Below are positions 48,456 to 60,754 of a stretch of DNA of 64,000 bases, piece after piece. Source of the stretch: Sphagnum compactum (lineage: Eukaryota; Bryophyta; Sphagnopsida; Sphagnales); assembly GCA_965153455.1 (NCBI GenBank), contig OZ234499.1, positions 14,938,271 to 15,002,270 on the forward strand, read 5' to 3'. The position numbers were made by a program, and so were the translations under genes. The stretch's first letter is position 1. Every line of letters starts with the position of its first letter. The notes under the pieces are model-generated. The model was not told the DNA's origin and did not search any database. It worked only from the letters and a program-made list of their open reading frames with translations.

Positions 48456-49161
48456 TTAAGCTGATCCTGCAGCCTCTGCCTTCTCATCTAAAGCTCCAAT
48501 CTGAGGACCACATTCCTTTTGGGAGATCAATGTTGCATCACCCTTGTCATGATGGCATGAGCAATTTGATGGTGCTGCAAGTTCCCATGGTTCTGGATCA
48601 GAATGACCAAAGAACTCATCATTATCTTGAAAAGCAAGTGCCTCCTCATCACCACTACTAGCCCCAGGCTGGAGGGGAACATCTTCTTGCACTGTTGAAA
48701 TGCCATCTCCAGCCACTTGCACAATTGATGCCACCCTAACACCAAGAATTGTATCATCAAGTTTGACAGCCACATCAGTCATTTGTTCATGAACTCCTTC
48801 CACTCTTTTAAGACCTTTTAGATTTTCTGCTGCCACGCATGGAGGAATCGCACTCCTGAATTTCATGAGTAACCTCCGTTGTGTCACTTAAAGTCGTCAG
48901 AATTTTCTGATCCCTCTGGTTTACTTGTTGTAACCTCTTCTCTGATCTGAAGGACACATTCATGCTGCTCAGATGTTTGTTGTTAGTGCTGCTTGACCTT
49001 GACCTTACATCAGGCCCATACGGCTCCTGCTGGCATGGCAATTGAGAAAGGCTTTCAGAAGATATCCATGAGATTGCAGAGAAAGCACTACAACAATAAG
49101 TCTTTGACTTGGGAAGCATGGTGTAAGTTACAGCAAAGTCAAAAAAGTAAAATGACAACAA
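48456..49161 (-). other. unassigned coding-like region, possibly exons or pseudogene
   Basis: On the minus strand, 48887-48456 reads open for 143 codons. It encodes an acidic protein-like stretch (EGVHEQMTDVAVKLDDTILG, then QPGASSGDEEALAFQDNDEF, then SDPEPWELAAPSN) and ends in TAA. Just upstream, in another frame, 49161-48808 is also open, with VSFRSEKRLQQVNQRDQKIL. The overlap of the two frames at 48808-48887 would need an intron or a frameshift to join them. I recognise no domain, and no ATG clearly starts the first frame. The codon pattern is unlike random intergenic frames nearby, so it is either an unannotated gene or a decayed one. Confidence 0.35.
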
Positions 49162-51023
49162 CTGTGGTCATAACCTTATGAATGTCACTACAAAATATCA
49201 CACCATCATCACCTTCACCATGGATAGCAGCGGCTAGCTGCCATGACTCCCAACTGACCCTATCAGCTCCTGATGGTGGATGTAGATAAGTATACAATAA
49301 TCTGTGTGCTGAGTGCTCAGATAGCTGTGTGCTCAGTGCATAGCAGACTATCCATTTGCCTTTTACTAAAGCATACCATGCACAGGGTACAAATAGCAGC
49401 ATATCCCCTGTGCACTGAGCTTCTGTTGCATTTGCAGACAAAATGGGAAGATTCCATCATGATGTTTGATAGCACTCAAGAGATATAGCAAACAGAAATC
49501 ATCAATACTATCTTCATTCAATCTCCAACAAGCTTGTACAGGAAGTAGGCTTCATTTCCAAATGAATGGAGAGATGACCATAGAATATGGTTATGGACAT
49601 TTCAGATCTGACAAACAAACTAGCAACTGGTCTAGAAAACCATCATCACGATGTTGATAAGCAGTCTTTGAAACTTGGTACCAAATGACGTGTGTCATAC
49701 CACAATAGACTGCATAATTACTGTGTCCCCTAAGCTTCTTCTTTATGATCTTTATCCTTTCCACCAGGATTGCTGACTTGGTGACAACATAGCTAGCTGT
49801 TCAAAGTTTGGGTGGCTCAATGGTGTCATGAAAAGCCACCACCAAGTTCTCAAAACTCATCACTCGATGCACCTGCTTGCCAAAGTGGCCACATTGCAGA
49901 TATTAGTAGGATAAAAAACTAAATCCAGGGTCCTCATATGCTCTCTCCACTGATCAAGATTTTCCAGCAAGCGTGAAAGAAGAATTTGAAATTGAGGGGT
50001 TCAATGGTGAACAGAAACCAGACCTGATCAGCTTCCACATATGTTGCAATACACAATGAACCCCAATGCTACACATCACACAAGGCAAGTTTGAATTGCA
50101 CAAGTGAATTCCAACAGTGCACAACCAAATCTTTGCACAAAGATAATGTAGTCTTGGCAAGCTTTGCAGAAGAAGATCCATAGAGGACACTCAGAAGAAC
50201 TCTATGGGGTCCCCCAAAAACAAATGAGGACAAGTTCAAACCCCATGAAGATTCCCCAATTCCAATTGTAAATCTGGAGATTCTGGACTCCATTCACTCC
50301 ACACCAAGTTTACATTCAGTCCCACATTTTGAGGATTGTTCACAACTCCGATGTGAACTGTGAGTTCATTCTTTTGGGGGTTTAATGGGACATTTCCTAT
50401 TTTAAACCTGTTGTTGTGGCTGGTTTGAACTTGCTATAAGGGGCAGAGTCATCATGCTATGAGATAAGCCCACTTGCTATTTTGAGAATCAGAAAGAGAA
50501 AGAGTGTGTGGGTGTGTGAGAGATATAAAAGCTAAGCAAGTTTAGCCTAGGAATTATTCTATACTTGTGAAACCGTATTAATGAGAGCACCAGTAGAAAA
50601 AATTGGAAGGAAGGAAGGAAGGATATAAGTCTCATTTGAATTGCTGACACTCAAATCTCTAAGACTAGAGTGTGATTATAGAAATCTAATTCAACTACCA
50701 ACAAAAAAGAACAAACTGTCAGCATTGAGAATGAGGGTTGGATCTACAAGAGGTGGAAGTCAAGAGGCTTGCAAGATAAGGCAAAATTGAGTAACATAAA
50801 CTATCAATTCTAGAATACTGTTTGGTACCCTAAACCCTAAACCCTAAACCCTCAAAATAACTTTTCTCCATAGGGTCCAAATGTAGTAAGCATTAGAGAG
50901 TACCAGGCTAACCCAGATACTTAGCTCAAGCAATAGAAACTGGAGCAAATGCACATCAAATTCAGTTCAGAATGCCAAGTTCAATACAGAAAGCTTTAAA
51001 TCATATGAGGACATAAGCCAAAT
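49162..51023. other. gene-free stretch
   Basis: No recognised gene. It contains a GAAGG repeat near 50607 and a telomere-type repeat at 50828. The right end probably holds the 3' UTR of the first XTH gene. Confidence 0.45.
50828..50852. repeat. interstitial telomere-type repeat
   Basis: CCCTAAA units repeat three and a half times without error. The tract lies about 170 bp beyond the 3' end of the XTH coding region and is too short to suggest a chromosome end. Confidence 0.9.
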
Positions 51024-54000
51024 CTACAAAGGATTTCGAGCACATTCAGGAGCTTGGGTCTTGAACCGTCTCCTGTCAGCACAGTAATTGTAAGTGAGCC
51101 AGTTGTCTCGAACCCATGTGAGGTCATTGATCTGTCGACTTGCCAGCATTTGATAATCCACATACTCCCACCAGTTACTTGTATTGGCAATGCAAGGAGT
51201 TGTATTTGCATTCTGCACCTGGCATGCATCAATGCTAAAGCCTTGGTATGATGCCACAAATGGTGCCATAGTCCAATCAAGTTTGACACTTCCACCCTGT
51301 GTTGCCCATTGATCACCATTCCATATACTGCTATACACTCCCATAGGTTGCTGATTCAAATATGGAACACCAATGTCTTCACTGTTCATATAAACCCGAA
51401 TTGGTGTTTGATCCACCAAGAAACTGTGCAAAACAATCAACCCATTAGATCCTAAATTACGAGGCCTTGAACTATCAATGTGTTTGAGATTCCTACATTA
51501 TTCTTGGACTCTGGAGCTGATTATTCTAGATATCAATCTGTTAAGGATCAGATAGTAGAGACACAGAGAGAGAGAGCGAATTTGGAGAGCGGGGGCAAAG
51601 TCTCACATAATTTGCTGTTTGTTCCAGAGGACGGAATAGGAGTGGAAATCAGCAGTTGGGTCAAACCAAAGATTGATACGTTGCTCCCGATCTCCAGTCC
51701 CACTTGCATAGACGTTAGTCTGCAAAGAGTAAGGTTGCCCTGACACGTTCCCCAGAAACTCGAAGTCTATCTCATCGTGCTGCACTGTATCCGATGCCAT
51801 CTGGGCATACATTTGGAACTTGAGCAATTTAGAGATCATTTTGCTAAACCTTGTCTAGCAGTAAGTCTTGTGGACCCTATGCCAGACTTTCAAAGCCTTC
51901 AAAGGAATTGTCACAGTTCAAAATTCAGCTTTGCACAAAACAGAGTGTGTCAACAAACATGCAGGCTTTTGTGTCCATCTAGTGGGGAGGTCACTACAAA
52001 ATCTAGAAGGCAAATCCAATACAGACTGCTAAACACCAACCAGTTGGTTGTCTTAGAAACATTTAAATAGCAAGTCCAAGACTAGTACTGGAAAACATTG
52101 GACTGCATGCGATCAAGATGCTGATTCAGTAATGTCAACCATGCACAAATTTGACCATAGCTTACCATGTGAGATTATTGAACAATTTTGTGTACCTGTG
52201 ATCTGCATGTCAGGTGAACTTGCTCAAGAGCCCTTACAAGACTTTACCTTGAGAGTGAGTTTGAGTCTGCAAATTATATATAGGCACTTACATCAAACCC
52301 TATAATATATACTACCAAAGTCTGCACCCTTCAGGTGCAGTTTAAATGTGTAGTTTATCAATCTTGCTATGAAAATTACTTGAATTGAATTAGCCTGGAG
52401 TTTTATATGGTTTTGGTTGCAAAATTACCATGTGCCAGGAGTCATAGGGGTGGGGTTTGGATGCTTACATAATAAGCAGTTACAGTACCAGCTGAATTGC
52501 CAGGGACAAGCTTGATCTGTAGTTCGATGAACCCAAACAAGTACTTGTTCTTTGAAGCAAATCCAGAAGCTATATTCAAACCCCCCCCAGTACACCAAAA
52601 ACCAACCATCAATTTAAGCTTCAAAATCACAGACCCCATTCATTAATAATGAAGCAATCTGGTACTCATGCATCATGGTGAGCATAGGAAATTCTCTGAG
52701 TCCCACATTAAGGTACTAGAGAATTGGTATGTTAGAGATCTGGTCTTGAACATGTTCTTGCCAAATAGTGCACTTCCTTGCATAATGAATCACAGGTGAT
52801 GCAAGAGTCTTGTCTCTCAAGGACACAGACTAGAGGAGAGCTTTACTAAGGTTTTGAAATCCTCCAAGTCCAGTGAGGTACTACAGATTTGGTATGAACA
52901 TTAGAAGACTTTCTTGCCAATTAATGCACATTGGCATGCAATGAATCCTGATGCAAGAGCCTTGTCTCTGAAGGACACAGACCAGGAGAGCTTTACAAGG
53001 GTTTTGAAATTCTCCGAGTCACATGAGGAACTAGAGATTTGGTGTGAACGTTAGACATCTGGACTTGAACATTTTCCTACCTTCAATTCTAAGTGCACTT
53101 CGGTGCATAATGAATCCTGATGCAAGAGTCTTGTTCCTCTCAGGGACACAGCCCCGGAGAGCTTTACAAGGGCTTTGAAATTTTCCAAGTCCCATGAGGT
53201 TCTAGAGATTTGGTGTGAACATCAGAGATCTGGGCTTGAACATTTTCCTACCTTGAATTCTAAGTGCACTTCCGTGCATAATGAATCCTGATGCAAGAGT
53301 CTTGTGCCTCTCAGGGGCTCAGACCCGAAGAGCTTAACAAGGGTTTTGAAATTCTCCGAGTCCCATGAGGTACTAGAGATTTGGTGTGAACATCAGAGAT
53401 CTGGTCTTGAACATTTTCTTGCTAATTAGTTCAAGTATTCAGTACATGATGTTCATCCTGATGCAAGAGTCTTTTCTCTTAAGCACACAGACCAGGAGAG
53501 TTTTTACAAGGGTTTGCAGGGGTGATGAGGATTAGGCTCTAACGTGGTGACCCAGTTCTGATCCCCGATGAGCTCTAGTGCCATGGCCCATGTTTATCGT
53601 GCACGAATGTACAATTAGCGTAGTATTCGGGTTGCTGATTTCGTCTGTTGAGGAAGTCTTGGAAGTCCCTAGGTTCCGCTCAGAAACTTCAAAGAATCGA
53701 GACCATCCCTTTAGTGAACTCATGAATCGCGGAGGGAATGATCGAGGAGACAGGAGAGAAAGAGGCGGAGAGAAAGTCGACAGACAGAGAGGGAGAAAAA
53801 GTACTAGACCTACCGCCTTCAGGATCAAGAACCAACTGCACGAGTTGCCCACCGTCCAACATCCGGTAATGGTTCGCGTCGGCCGTCGTCTCATAGTTCT
53901 GCATGAAGCTAACGGCTCCTCCGCCTCCCTGCACCGACGCGACGGTCTCGCGGAACAAGCTGTTGCTGCTGCTGCTGCTGCTGCTGCTGGAGCGTGGCAG

Positions 54001-54261
54001 AGTACTATCGGCATTATTATATTGACTACGTCTAGCTGATGACGCTGCCTGCATGAGTGATCTTGCATCAACCACGCCTGATGATACACAACAGTAGTTA
54101 AAAATGACGACACAAAACAGGAACCATCGTCGAGCCAAGTCTCCACATTTATTAGCTCGTAGCTCTCCTGGAAATGCCACCGCACCACAGAAGAATGTCC
54201 TGCCACATGAGCACCGCTGAGCCTCACGGATCATGGAACTACAAAGCTTCCATGGCGACAT
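51024..54261 (-). CDS. xyloglucan endotransglucosylase/hydrolase (XTH), copy A, four exons
   Basis: A wall enzyme (GH16) that cuts and rejoins xyloglucan. Exons on the minus strand are 54261-53814, 52569-52469, 51800-51607 and 51423-51024, with GT-AG junctions and consistent phases. The product is 380 residues. The catalytic motif [10 protein letters not shown] is at 191-200 (nucleophile Glu193, acid/base Glu197), followed by the N-glycosylation site [17 protein letters not shown] precedes it. The XET C-terminal domain ends with the WVRDNW...[10 protein letters not shown] signature and Cys pairs. The N-terminus is odd: about 115 residues precede the GH16 fold, against about 25-35 usually. They include a hydrophobic stretch (46-65, possibly a signal anchor or a late signal peptide) and nine Ser in a row (91-99). 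The TWG motif normally near the fold start is absent. An alternative ATG is at 54234, and a further upstream or spliced start is possible. Confidence 0.88.
52690..53525. repeat. about 170-bp tandem array inside XTH-A intron 1
   Basis: The phrase GATGCAAGAGTCTTGTCTCT, then ACACAGACCAGGAGAGCTTT, then ACAAGGGTTTTGAAATTCTC recurs, with GCAAGAG starting at 52801, 52953, 53122, 53293 and 53463. Spacings are 152, 169, 171 and 170 bp. A partial copy opens the array. Copies are similar enough to be fairly recent. The array takes up most of the 1244-bp intron. Confidence 0.92.
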
Positions 54262-54575
54262 GGTAACAAACTGGTCCCAGATTGATAATAATTGAGCTCG
54301 GATCAAACAGCGCCTACCAAATTTACTTGGAGATCTTGAATCAAGACAACAAAAAATTCAGTTTGATACTGGATGAACTGCAGACGCTACATGTATGATC
54401 GATCCGTGAGCAGAAGAAGAAGAAGTGCTGAAATTATTTTCATGCAGCGCTCGAGCAAGTCTTGAGTAGTGTGGGGTGGGTGGGTGCGTGGGCTGGCGCA
54501 GGTGTGTGTGTTGTTGAGACTGTTGGTGCATGGGCGGGGAAGAAGACGATGCCAAGACTGGAGCACTAAGTTAAC

Positions 54576-54581
54576 CACGTG
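54576..54581. promoter_or_regulatory. G-box (CACGTG) upstream of XTH-A
   Basis: A palindromic CACGTG within CCACGTGG lies about 315 bp upstream of the chosen start. G-boxes bind bZIP and bHLH factors in plants, but a functional role here is inference. Confidence 0.4.
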
Positions 54582-54654
54582 GCCGTTAATTGAGATTAAG
54601 GAGCGCTAATTCCGTTTCCAGTCTGCTTTTTGCCCGTTCTGCCTTCCTTTCTTT

Positions 54655-54696
54655 CTTTCTTTCTTGATGTCAAATTTCACATCAAGAAAGAAAAAG
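54655..54696. repeat. short hairpin upstream of XTH-A
   Basis: CTTTCTTTCTTGATGT (54655-54670) and ACATCAAGAAAGAAAAAG (54679-54696) are inverted copies separated by 8 bases. They could form a cruciform or act as paired binding sites. Confidence 0.75.
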
Positions 54697-57600
54697 GCAC
54701 ATCATTTCAGATGCATATCATGTCTCTTAATTAATTAATTGTAGTACCTTGGTGGCTTCAGCACAAATTAAATTATTTTTAATTTTGTCAAAATTTCTAA
54801 AAAATTAGATTATTATGCCAAATAATTCAAATATAAAGTCAAACTTGAACCCTAGCCCTTTCAAATATAGTACAAGTTTGCCAGAACAATGCAACTTTTG
54901 GTATTGTGGGTAGTTTTATTATATTTAATTTTTGTATTTGTGAAATTTTTCAAAATCAAAATTAAGCTGTTGAATTAATTTTTTTAAAACATATTTAATT
55001 ATTCGATAGGTACTTCTGAAGTCGCCAAGGTAATACAATATTAGTCTATTGAGGGAAGTACTCTTGGATAATTGATTTCAAATGATGGCTAGGTTTATGA
55101 ACTAAATTGATGAAGGACTGCATCTTAATTTGATTTTTTAGAACTCTTTAAAAAGAAAATTATGTAACATCTTGGTGAAACTTTGTAAAGCATAAGGAGG
55201 CATGGACAAGTAAATTTACCAAGTAGAAACGAGAGGTAGCAAGAGGTCATCAAAGTTTTCTTTTGGAGAATCAAGTTTTGTGGATTGCAAATTTGATTAG
55301 TGAAAATTTGGCATGTACTCGAACTAACAACAAAATAACTTTGCTTTTACTTTTGAATTTGTGAATGCACATTTGATTTTATCTATTTGGCAAATTGTGT
55401 GTCTCAACTTGGGGTTTCATTTCCATTGTGACACAAAATGTGAGCACTAAGAATGTTTTGGGAGAGGGGGGGGGGGGGGGGGGGGGGGGTGGTTGGGAGG
55501 TTGAACTGCTCTAGTGTGGCATGTTTTATATCTACATACCCATCATATGAGTGAATGTAAAGATGAAATAGAATCCATGAGTTCATGAATTTAGGTAAAC
55601 TTTGAAAGAATAAATAGAGTTGCAAACATGACATTAACTAGTCTAAACAAATGTGAGCTCAAATGCTTTGATTTAGTTAACACATGTGTGCCAGTCTTTT
55701 AACGTGACTCAAAAATTATATTGTCTTTAGTAACTTTTTGTAAATTTTTGGGTACAAAATATCATAAATAATAATTTCAAAACGATAATTTAAATGGAAA
55801 ATGTTCTAAATCTCAATAAGAAAATCATGACTCCAAAAGGTGAATTAAATGCAATTGGTTTTGCATGGTATTTTATGCTTGTCCAAAATAACACACCCTC
55901 ATTGTATCATATGATAATATTACGTTGCATAAATCACTTTGTGCAGCAAATTAGGTTATGAATAAGTAACATGTATGTGTATCTTTTGATATGTGCATTG
56001 GCCCCAATAGGATTAACAACAACCCAATAGATGTTTACAACTTGGTTGAATTGAAAAAAAATCTTCACCTTTCAAAATATTCTTTTTTAATAATCTATGA
56101 TATGACATTGTGACACTTCTTTATCTATTCAAAATGGTTTGTACTAATGTTTTATAAAGTTTCAAATAATGTTTTTAATGATCAAGTGGCATAATGATCA
56201 ATTTGTTGACTTTTGTGTGATATTTTCCTTGTTCTTTGCTGAATACAATGAATACTTGTTGAAAATAATAAAATGCATCACACAATAAAAATTTTGAATT
56301 GTGATCCTCTAATTGATGATAATATAAAATACAAGTTATGTGGACTTACTAAGGTTATTTCTTTTTCAATTATGCCCTTCATTTTGCAACCAACCCATGA
56401 GTATTCCAAAATACAAAAACCATTGGATACTTATCGTTTTTGTGCCACCCTAAAGGATTAGCACCCATATGCATAAAACAAATCAATTGAAAATATTTAT
56501 GAGGTGATGAGAATGATTTGGTAAATGAAACCAAGGGATAAACTAATTTTGATTCCCTAAATAGGACTTTTAGTTAACAATTGCATACCTTCAGAATTCA
56601 TATCAAATTGAGTAAATTTTCAAGATTCAACATCTAATTCTAATGAAAGAAAAAGAAAAAACTAATGGTTTGAATTGCTCCCTGCCTTTGTTGTCACAAG
56701 ATAAATAATGCAAGAGTTAGAATCAAATATGAAATTATAATATACAACATGGTCTGTATAGATTATATATTTTACACAAATCAATAACACATGTATAACA
56801 CATGTAAACAACACAAAACTACAAGCAAAGTGACAATAAACAAGCACATACAAAAGAACCAAAAATAGCTCCAAAAAAAGAAAAGCAAACATGTAAGCAA
56901 ATAATTAAAGTTGCAATGACAATGCTCCAATTGGTACATCATTTGCATTTTAGTTGTCAATACAAGTGAGCCCACGAATTAAGAGAACATTACATTGCCA
57001 AGTGAAAGCATAGAGTAGTAGAATGGATGTATACCTTGAGCATAATGCAAGTCGTAACATAGGAGAGCATGACAATATTTACATGATATGTTGTAGACAC
57101 AAAGGAGTCATAGTTTGATAGTTTTCATTGCAACAAATTTTTTATGTGCCTCTCTAAATATTTGGAGTAGATTTTGTAATGAAAATTTGCAATTAAAGGT
57201 GAATAACATTTAAAACTCTTCTTTTGGTATGAAATTAGTCAAGATATTAATAATTCAATTATCAATTTGAAAACATGTTTAAATTACAAAAGTTGTCACA
57301 ACATTGCAATATAACAAAAGGATTAGGAAATTTTAATTTTTCAGAGAACTTTCATGAAATTCTACACATACAAAACAATTTACAACTGTATACCGAACAA
57401 TCATTTTCATCAAAGCTTTCAATTTGTCTTAAAGTCATGAAATTTAAATTAAATGATACATATATAGTACATTATGTTACAACAATGTTGATGATTATGA
57501 TGTTTTAAAATTGTAAAATGCTCATCCATTGAAGATGTAATTGGGCTAAATGTTGTTTTTATTATTTAACAAACATAAAATAAATTTGAAAATAAATTAA

Positions 57601-60600
57601 AAATGGTATATTGTTGTCAAACATGGTGTTTTAAGAAACTTTTTTAAATTGATCAATGTACATTTACATCAAGAATCAATTGCATATTATTGACCAAATT
57701 GGTTTTTGGAACAACACAGCACTTATAGTGAAAAGGAATTGAAAGCAAAACACTAAACACCACAAGTGAACACCAAAGAACAAACAATAGCGCATTGAGG
57801 AAAAAATAAAATGCAAAGCAAAAAAATACAAGAGCAAACTAAGCAAATTACAAAAAAATAATTCTCAACAAGAATAATAATACGAAACATAGAGAAATAA
57901 TAATGAAATGGAGCCTAGTTGTGAATTTTTGTTCTTTTGTTCCAATGGAAATATCATTTTTCACAAAACACCTTATATCAAAAGAATAACACTAATTACC
58001 TTCAACCTAGACACTAGACACTAGACCCTACCCACCCTAAACCCTAGGCTTGATAATCGCACCTAAAGGTCAACATTTTACCCTATATAAGGTTTACGGT
58101 TGTGATGAGTATAAACCTAGTTAGTTCTTAGGCTGTTGTTTCTTTCATGCCCAAAAAATACCCATTCTTTTAGTTTAGCATTTTTCACAAGAAGTGATAA
58201 CCTTCTATCTTCAGGCTAAGAACTTGTCACAACCTTTAACTTGGGTGCACAACCAACTTCTAGGATGGACAACAAACTATCCTTGTCCCAACGAAAGGAA
58301 GTTATGCAAAACCTTATGACAAGCCTTTAGATTTTGTTACCCACACAACATTGGGAAAAACTTGAATAAAACAATGAAACTAGATACAAAATTTGGTGAT
58401 TGTTGTATCCCAATTTTGGAGCCCTAATGACATCAAAAAAATTCTTCAAGTTGTTATTTGGGAACCTTGCCATGTGGAATTTCCCCTCCACCTTGGTGAA
58501 GGGAGGTTGTGCACGAGGTCCTTTAAAGGGGTGTAACGAAAAAGAACAGTAGTAACGACACAATATCAGTATGTCAAGTATAAATGTAGCTGATGTATTC
58601 TCCAGAAAAATCACTAGACTCAAAACAAAACTACATGCATTATTCCAAATGTAAACTAGCATGATTGATTCTATGGCACAATTGAAGGATCAGATCTCTC
58701 CAAGTTTTCTCTCAAGAGTTATCATTGTCTTCGATTGGTTTCTATTCATACAACAACAAACCCACAGTTACATTCTATCCTTTCTACCAATAATGATTCA
58801 ACCCCCAACATCCCCAACCCATAATCAGCTGAATTACATATTTGACCTGTCTATATAATTTGTGCACTGTTGAATCCAAGAAGTTTGACAAGAAATAGAC
58901 CCACCCAATTGCAGCAGAAACAAACACTTTAGATGTAAAAAGATTCTGCAACAATAGAAATTATCTTTCTCTCAGAGTTCCCATTACCGTAGGTTTCACC
59001 CCCTTTACACAAACAGAAATTCAATAGACGGGATTGGATATATCAAACCCAATTCTTACGGAAAACGAGCAAGCTCACAAACCCCCTACGGTTTTGCATC
59101 ATTTCCCTTATGCCATGCTAGAATGCCGCTACATACTAGATTTTAATAATAGTACTAAGAATTTCTCATGCAGCATAGAACAAAGAAAAACTAGAGTTCC
59201 ATTATCAAGAGCATTCATCTCTTCGATATCAAAAACACAAAAGGAAATCGAAAACATATTACCAATTTCAATTCAAGATCAAACCACTTTGTGCGATAGA
59301 AGTCATACCTTTTAAAAAGTCAACACCTTCTTCCATAGATGAACGCCACAAGCGACAACTACAACATCTAGAACACCACACCACACAAATTCCATCGCCA
59401 AAGATCCCAAAGACTTGTTAAATCAGGAAACAAACTAAAAGAGCTTCCAAGTTTATCCCAAAAATCTCCAATCATCATAATTGTGCGTTGACACACAGAG
59501 TTGCCCAAACACAATGTTGAATGATGAAGAACAAAAGTTGACAAACTCCTTCGACAAAGCAGAGATTGACATTACACACAAAGTAACAAATCACCATCTC
59601 AACCCTAGTTCCCTGTCACAAGGATATTTTTGAAATATAAGGTGTAGGGTTGTGGCTATTCCAATGTGTTATCAACATTTAGGGTTTATTTGGGCTCTAT
59701 AAATTGAATGATAGCATGTGGACCATAATCTACATCACAAAATGGAACCTAATTTGTGATTTAATATATGCAAAAAAATTGGCATAATGTACACCATGAG
59801 AAACAAGTATGATCACTTTAGCAGGTGTTTTAGGTTACTGTATATGATGTCCTAGCTGAAACTCAAAATTCACACTTATATCCTTTTGCTATCTATCAAT
59901 TTTGTGAACTTTGTGAATGTGAATTCAGTTAACTCAATTTCTTAAGTAGTTAGAATAAATCGTACCTATATTACATATCAATATATGAAATATGTGCATA
60001 ACTCAAATCTTGTATGTATGTAAATGTTAAATTTTCTGCTTTCAGTTCTATGAATTCACAGCTACAAACTTGCAGATACAAATGCCATATTTTTGCATAC
60101 CAAAAGGCTCAGAGACCATGTTGCGAAATCAAAGAGAGATTGTCAGAAAATTGATGCTACAACTCCAATGTTTCCTTGGACGATAGTAGCCAAAAAAATT
60201 TATTCAAAACAAAGTTGAAAATTTCAATATCCTTTCTCAAGTCCAGATTGTATAAACATATAAAAAAAACTGGTAAACATCATTTGCAATTATTCCTCAA
60301 ATCGTGAACTGTACAATGAACCCTCAGCTCAACACATATACAAACCAACCCAACAAATCTTCCACAGGCTACAGACTGTCCACAACAGACAAAAGAAACA
60401 TACCACTCTTGCAATACCCATGCCAATGGGATGTTGTCACAAGAGAAACTGATGTCACAAAAAAGAGAAACCCCTGATAAATAGGGCAAATGTTTTTAGA
60501 AGATTTCACAAATGAGAGGTACTACCAGTTGCTGTTGGCACATTCAACCAGAATTCACAAATTTGCTCGTACCAGTTGTTGGCACATTCCAACAGGCTTT

Positions 60601-60754
60601 CACAAAATCATTGGGTAGGTACTACTACTAGTTGTTGCACATGGCCTGCACATGTATTTGACCAGATTTTTTCATAAACTCAAATTCATTGGGTACCAAT
60701 TGTTGCAGGTTCCCCACACACATTCAACCAGGTTTTTCCACCCAAAAAAATCAT
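54697..60754. other. gene-free spacer between the XTH copies
   Basis: AT-rich DNA without a recognised gene. It contains a 24-base G run at 55466. From about 58.5 to 59.6 kb CpG is more frequent than in the neighbouring DNA, but no product is identifiable there. I found no third XTH copy or fragment. Confidence 0.5.
55466..55489 (+). repeat. poly-G tract, 24 bases
   Basis: An uninterrupted run of 24 G is preceded by GGGAGA and followed by TGGTTGGGAGG. It is able to form a G-quadruplex. Length may be inexact because homopolymers are hard to sequence. Confidence 0.9.

Noticed and set aside
42724-50852. Telomere-type repeats as evidence for a chromosome end
   Set aside because: Only three to four units each, surrounded by ordinary sequence and genes.
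53532-54227. A 231-codon frame overlapping XTH-A exon 1 on the same strand
   Set aside because: No family signature and low-complexity Ala run from the CTG repeat. The XTH frame in the same place carries the homologous N-terminal segment.
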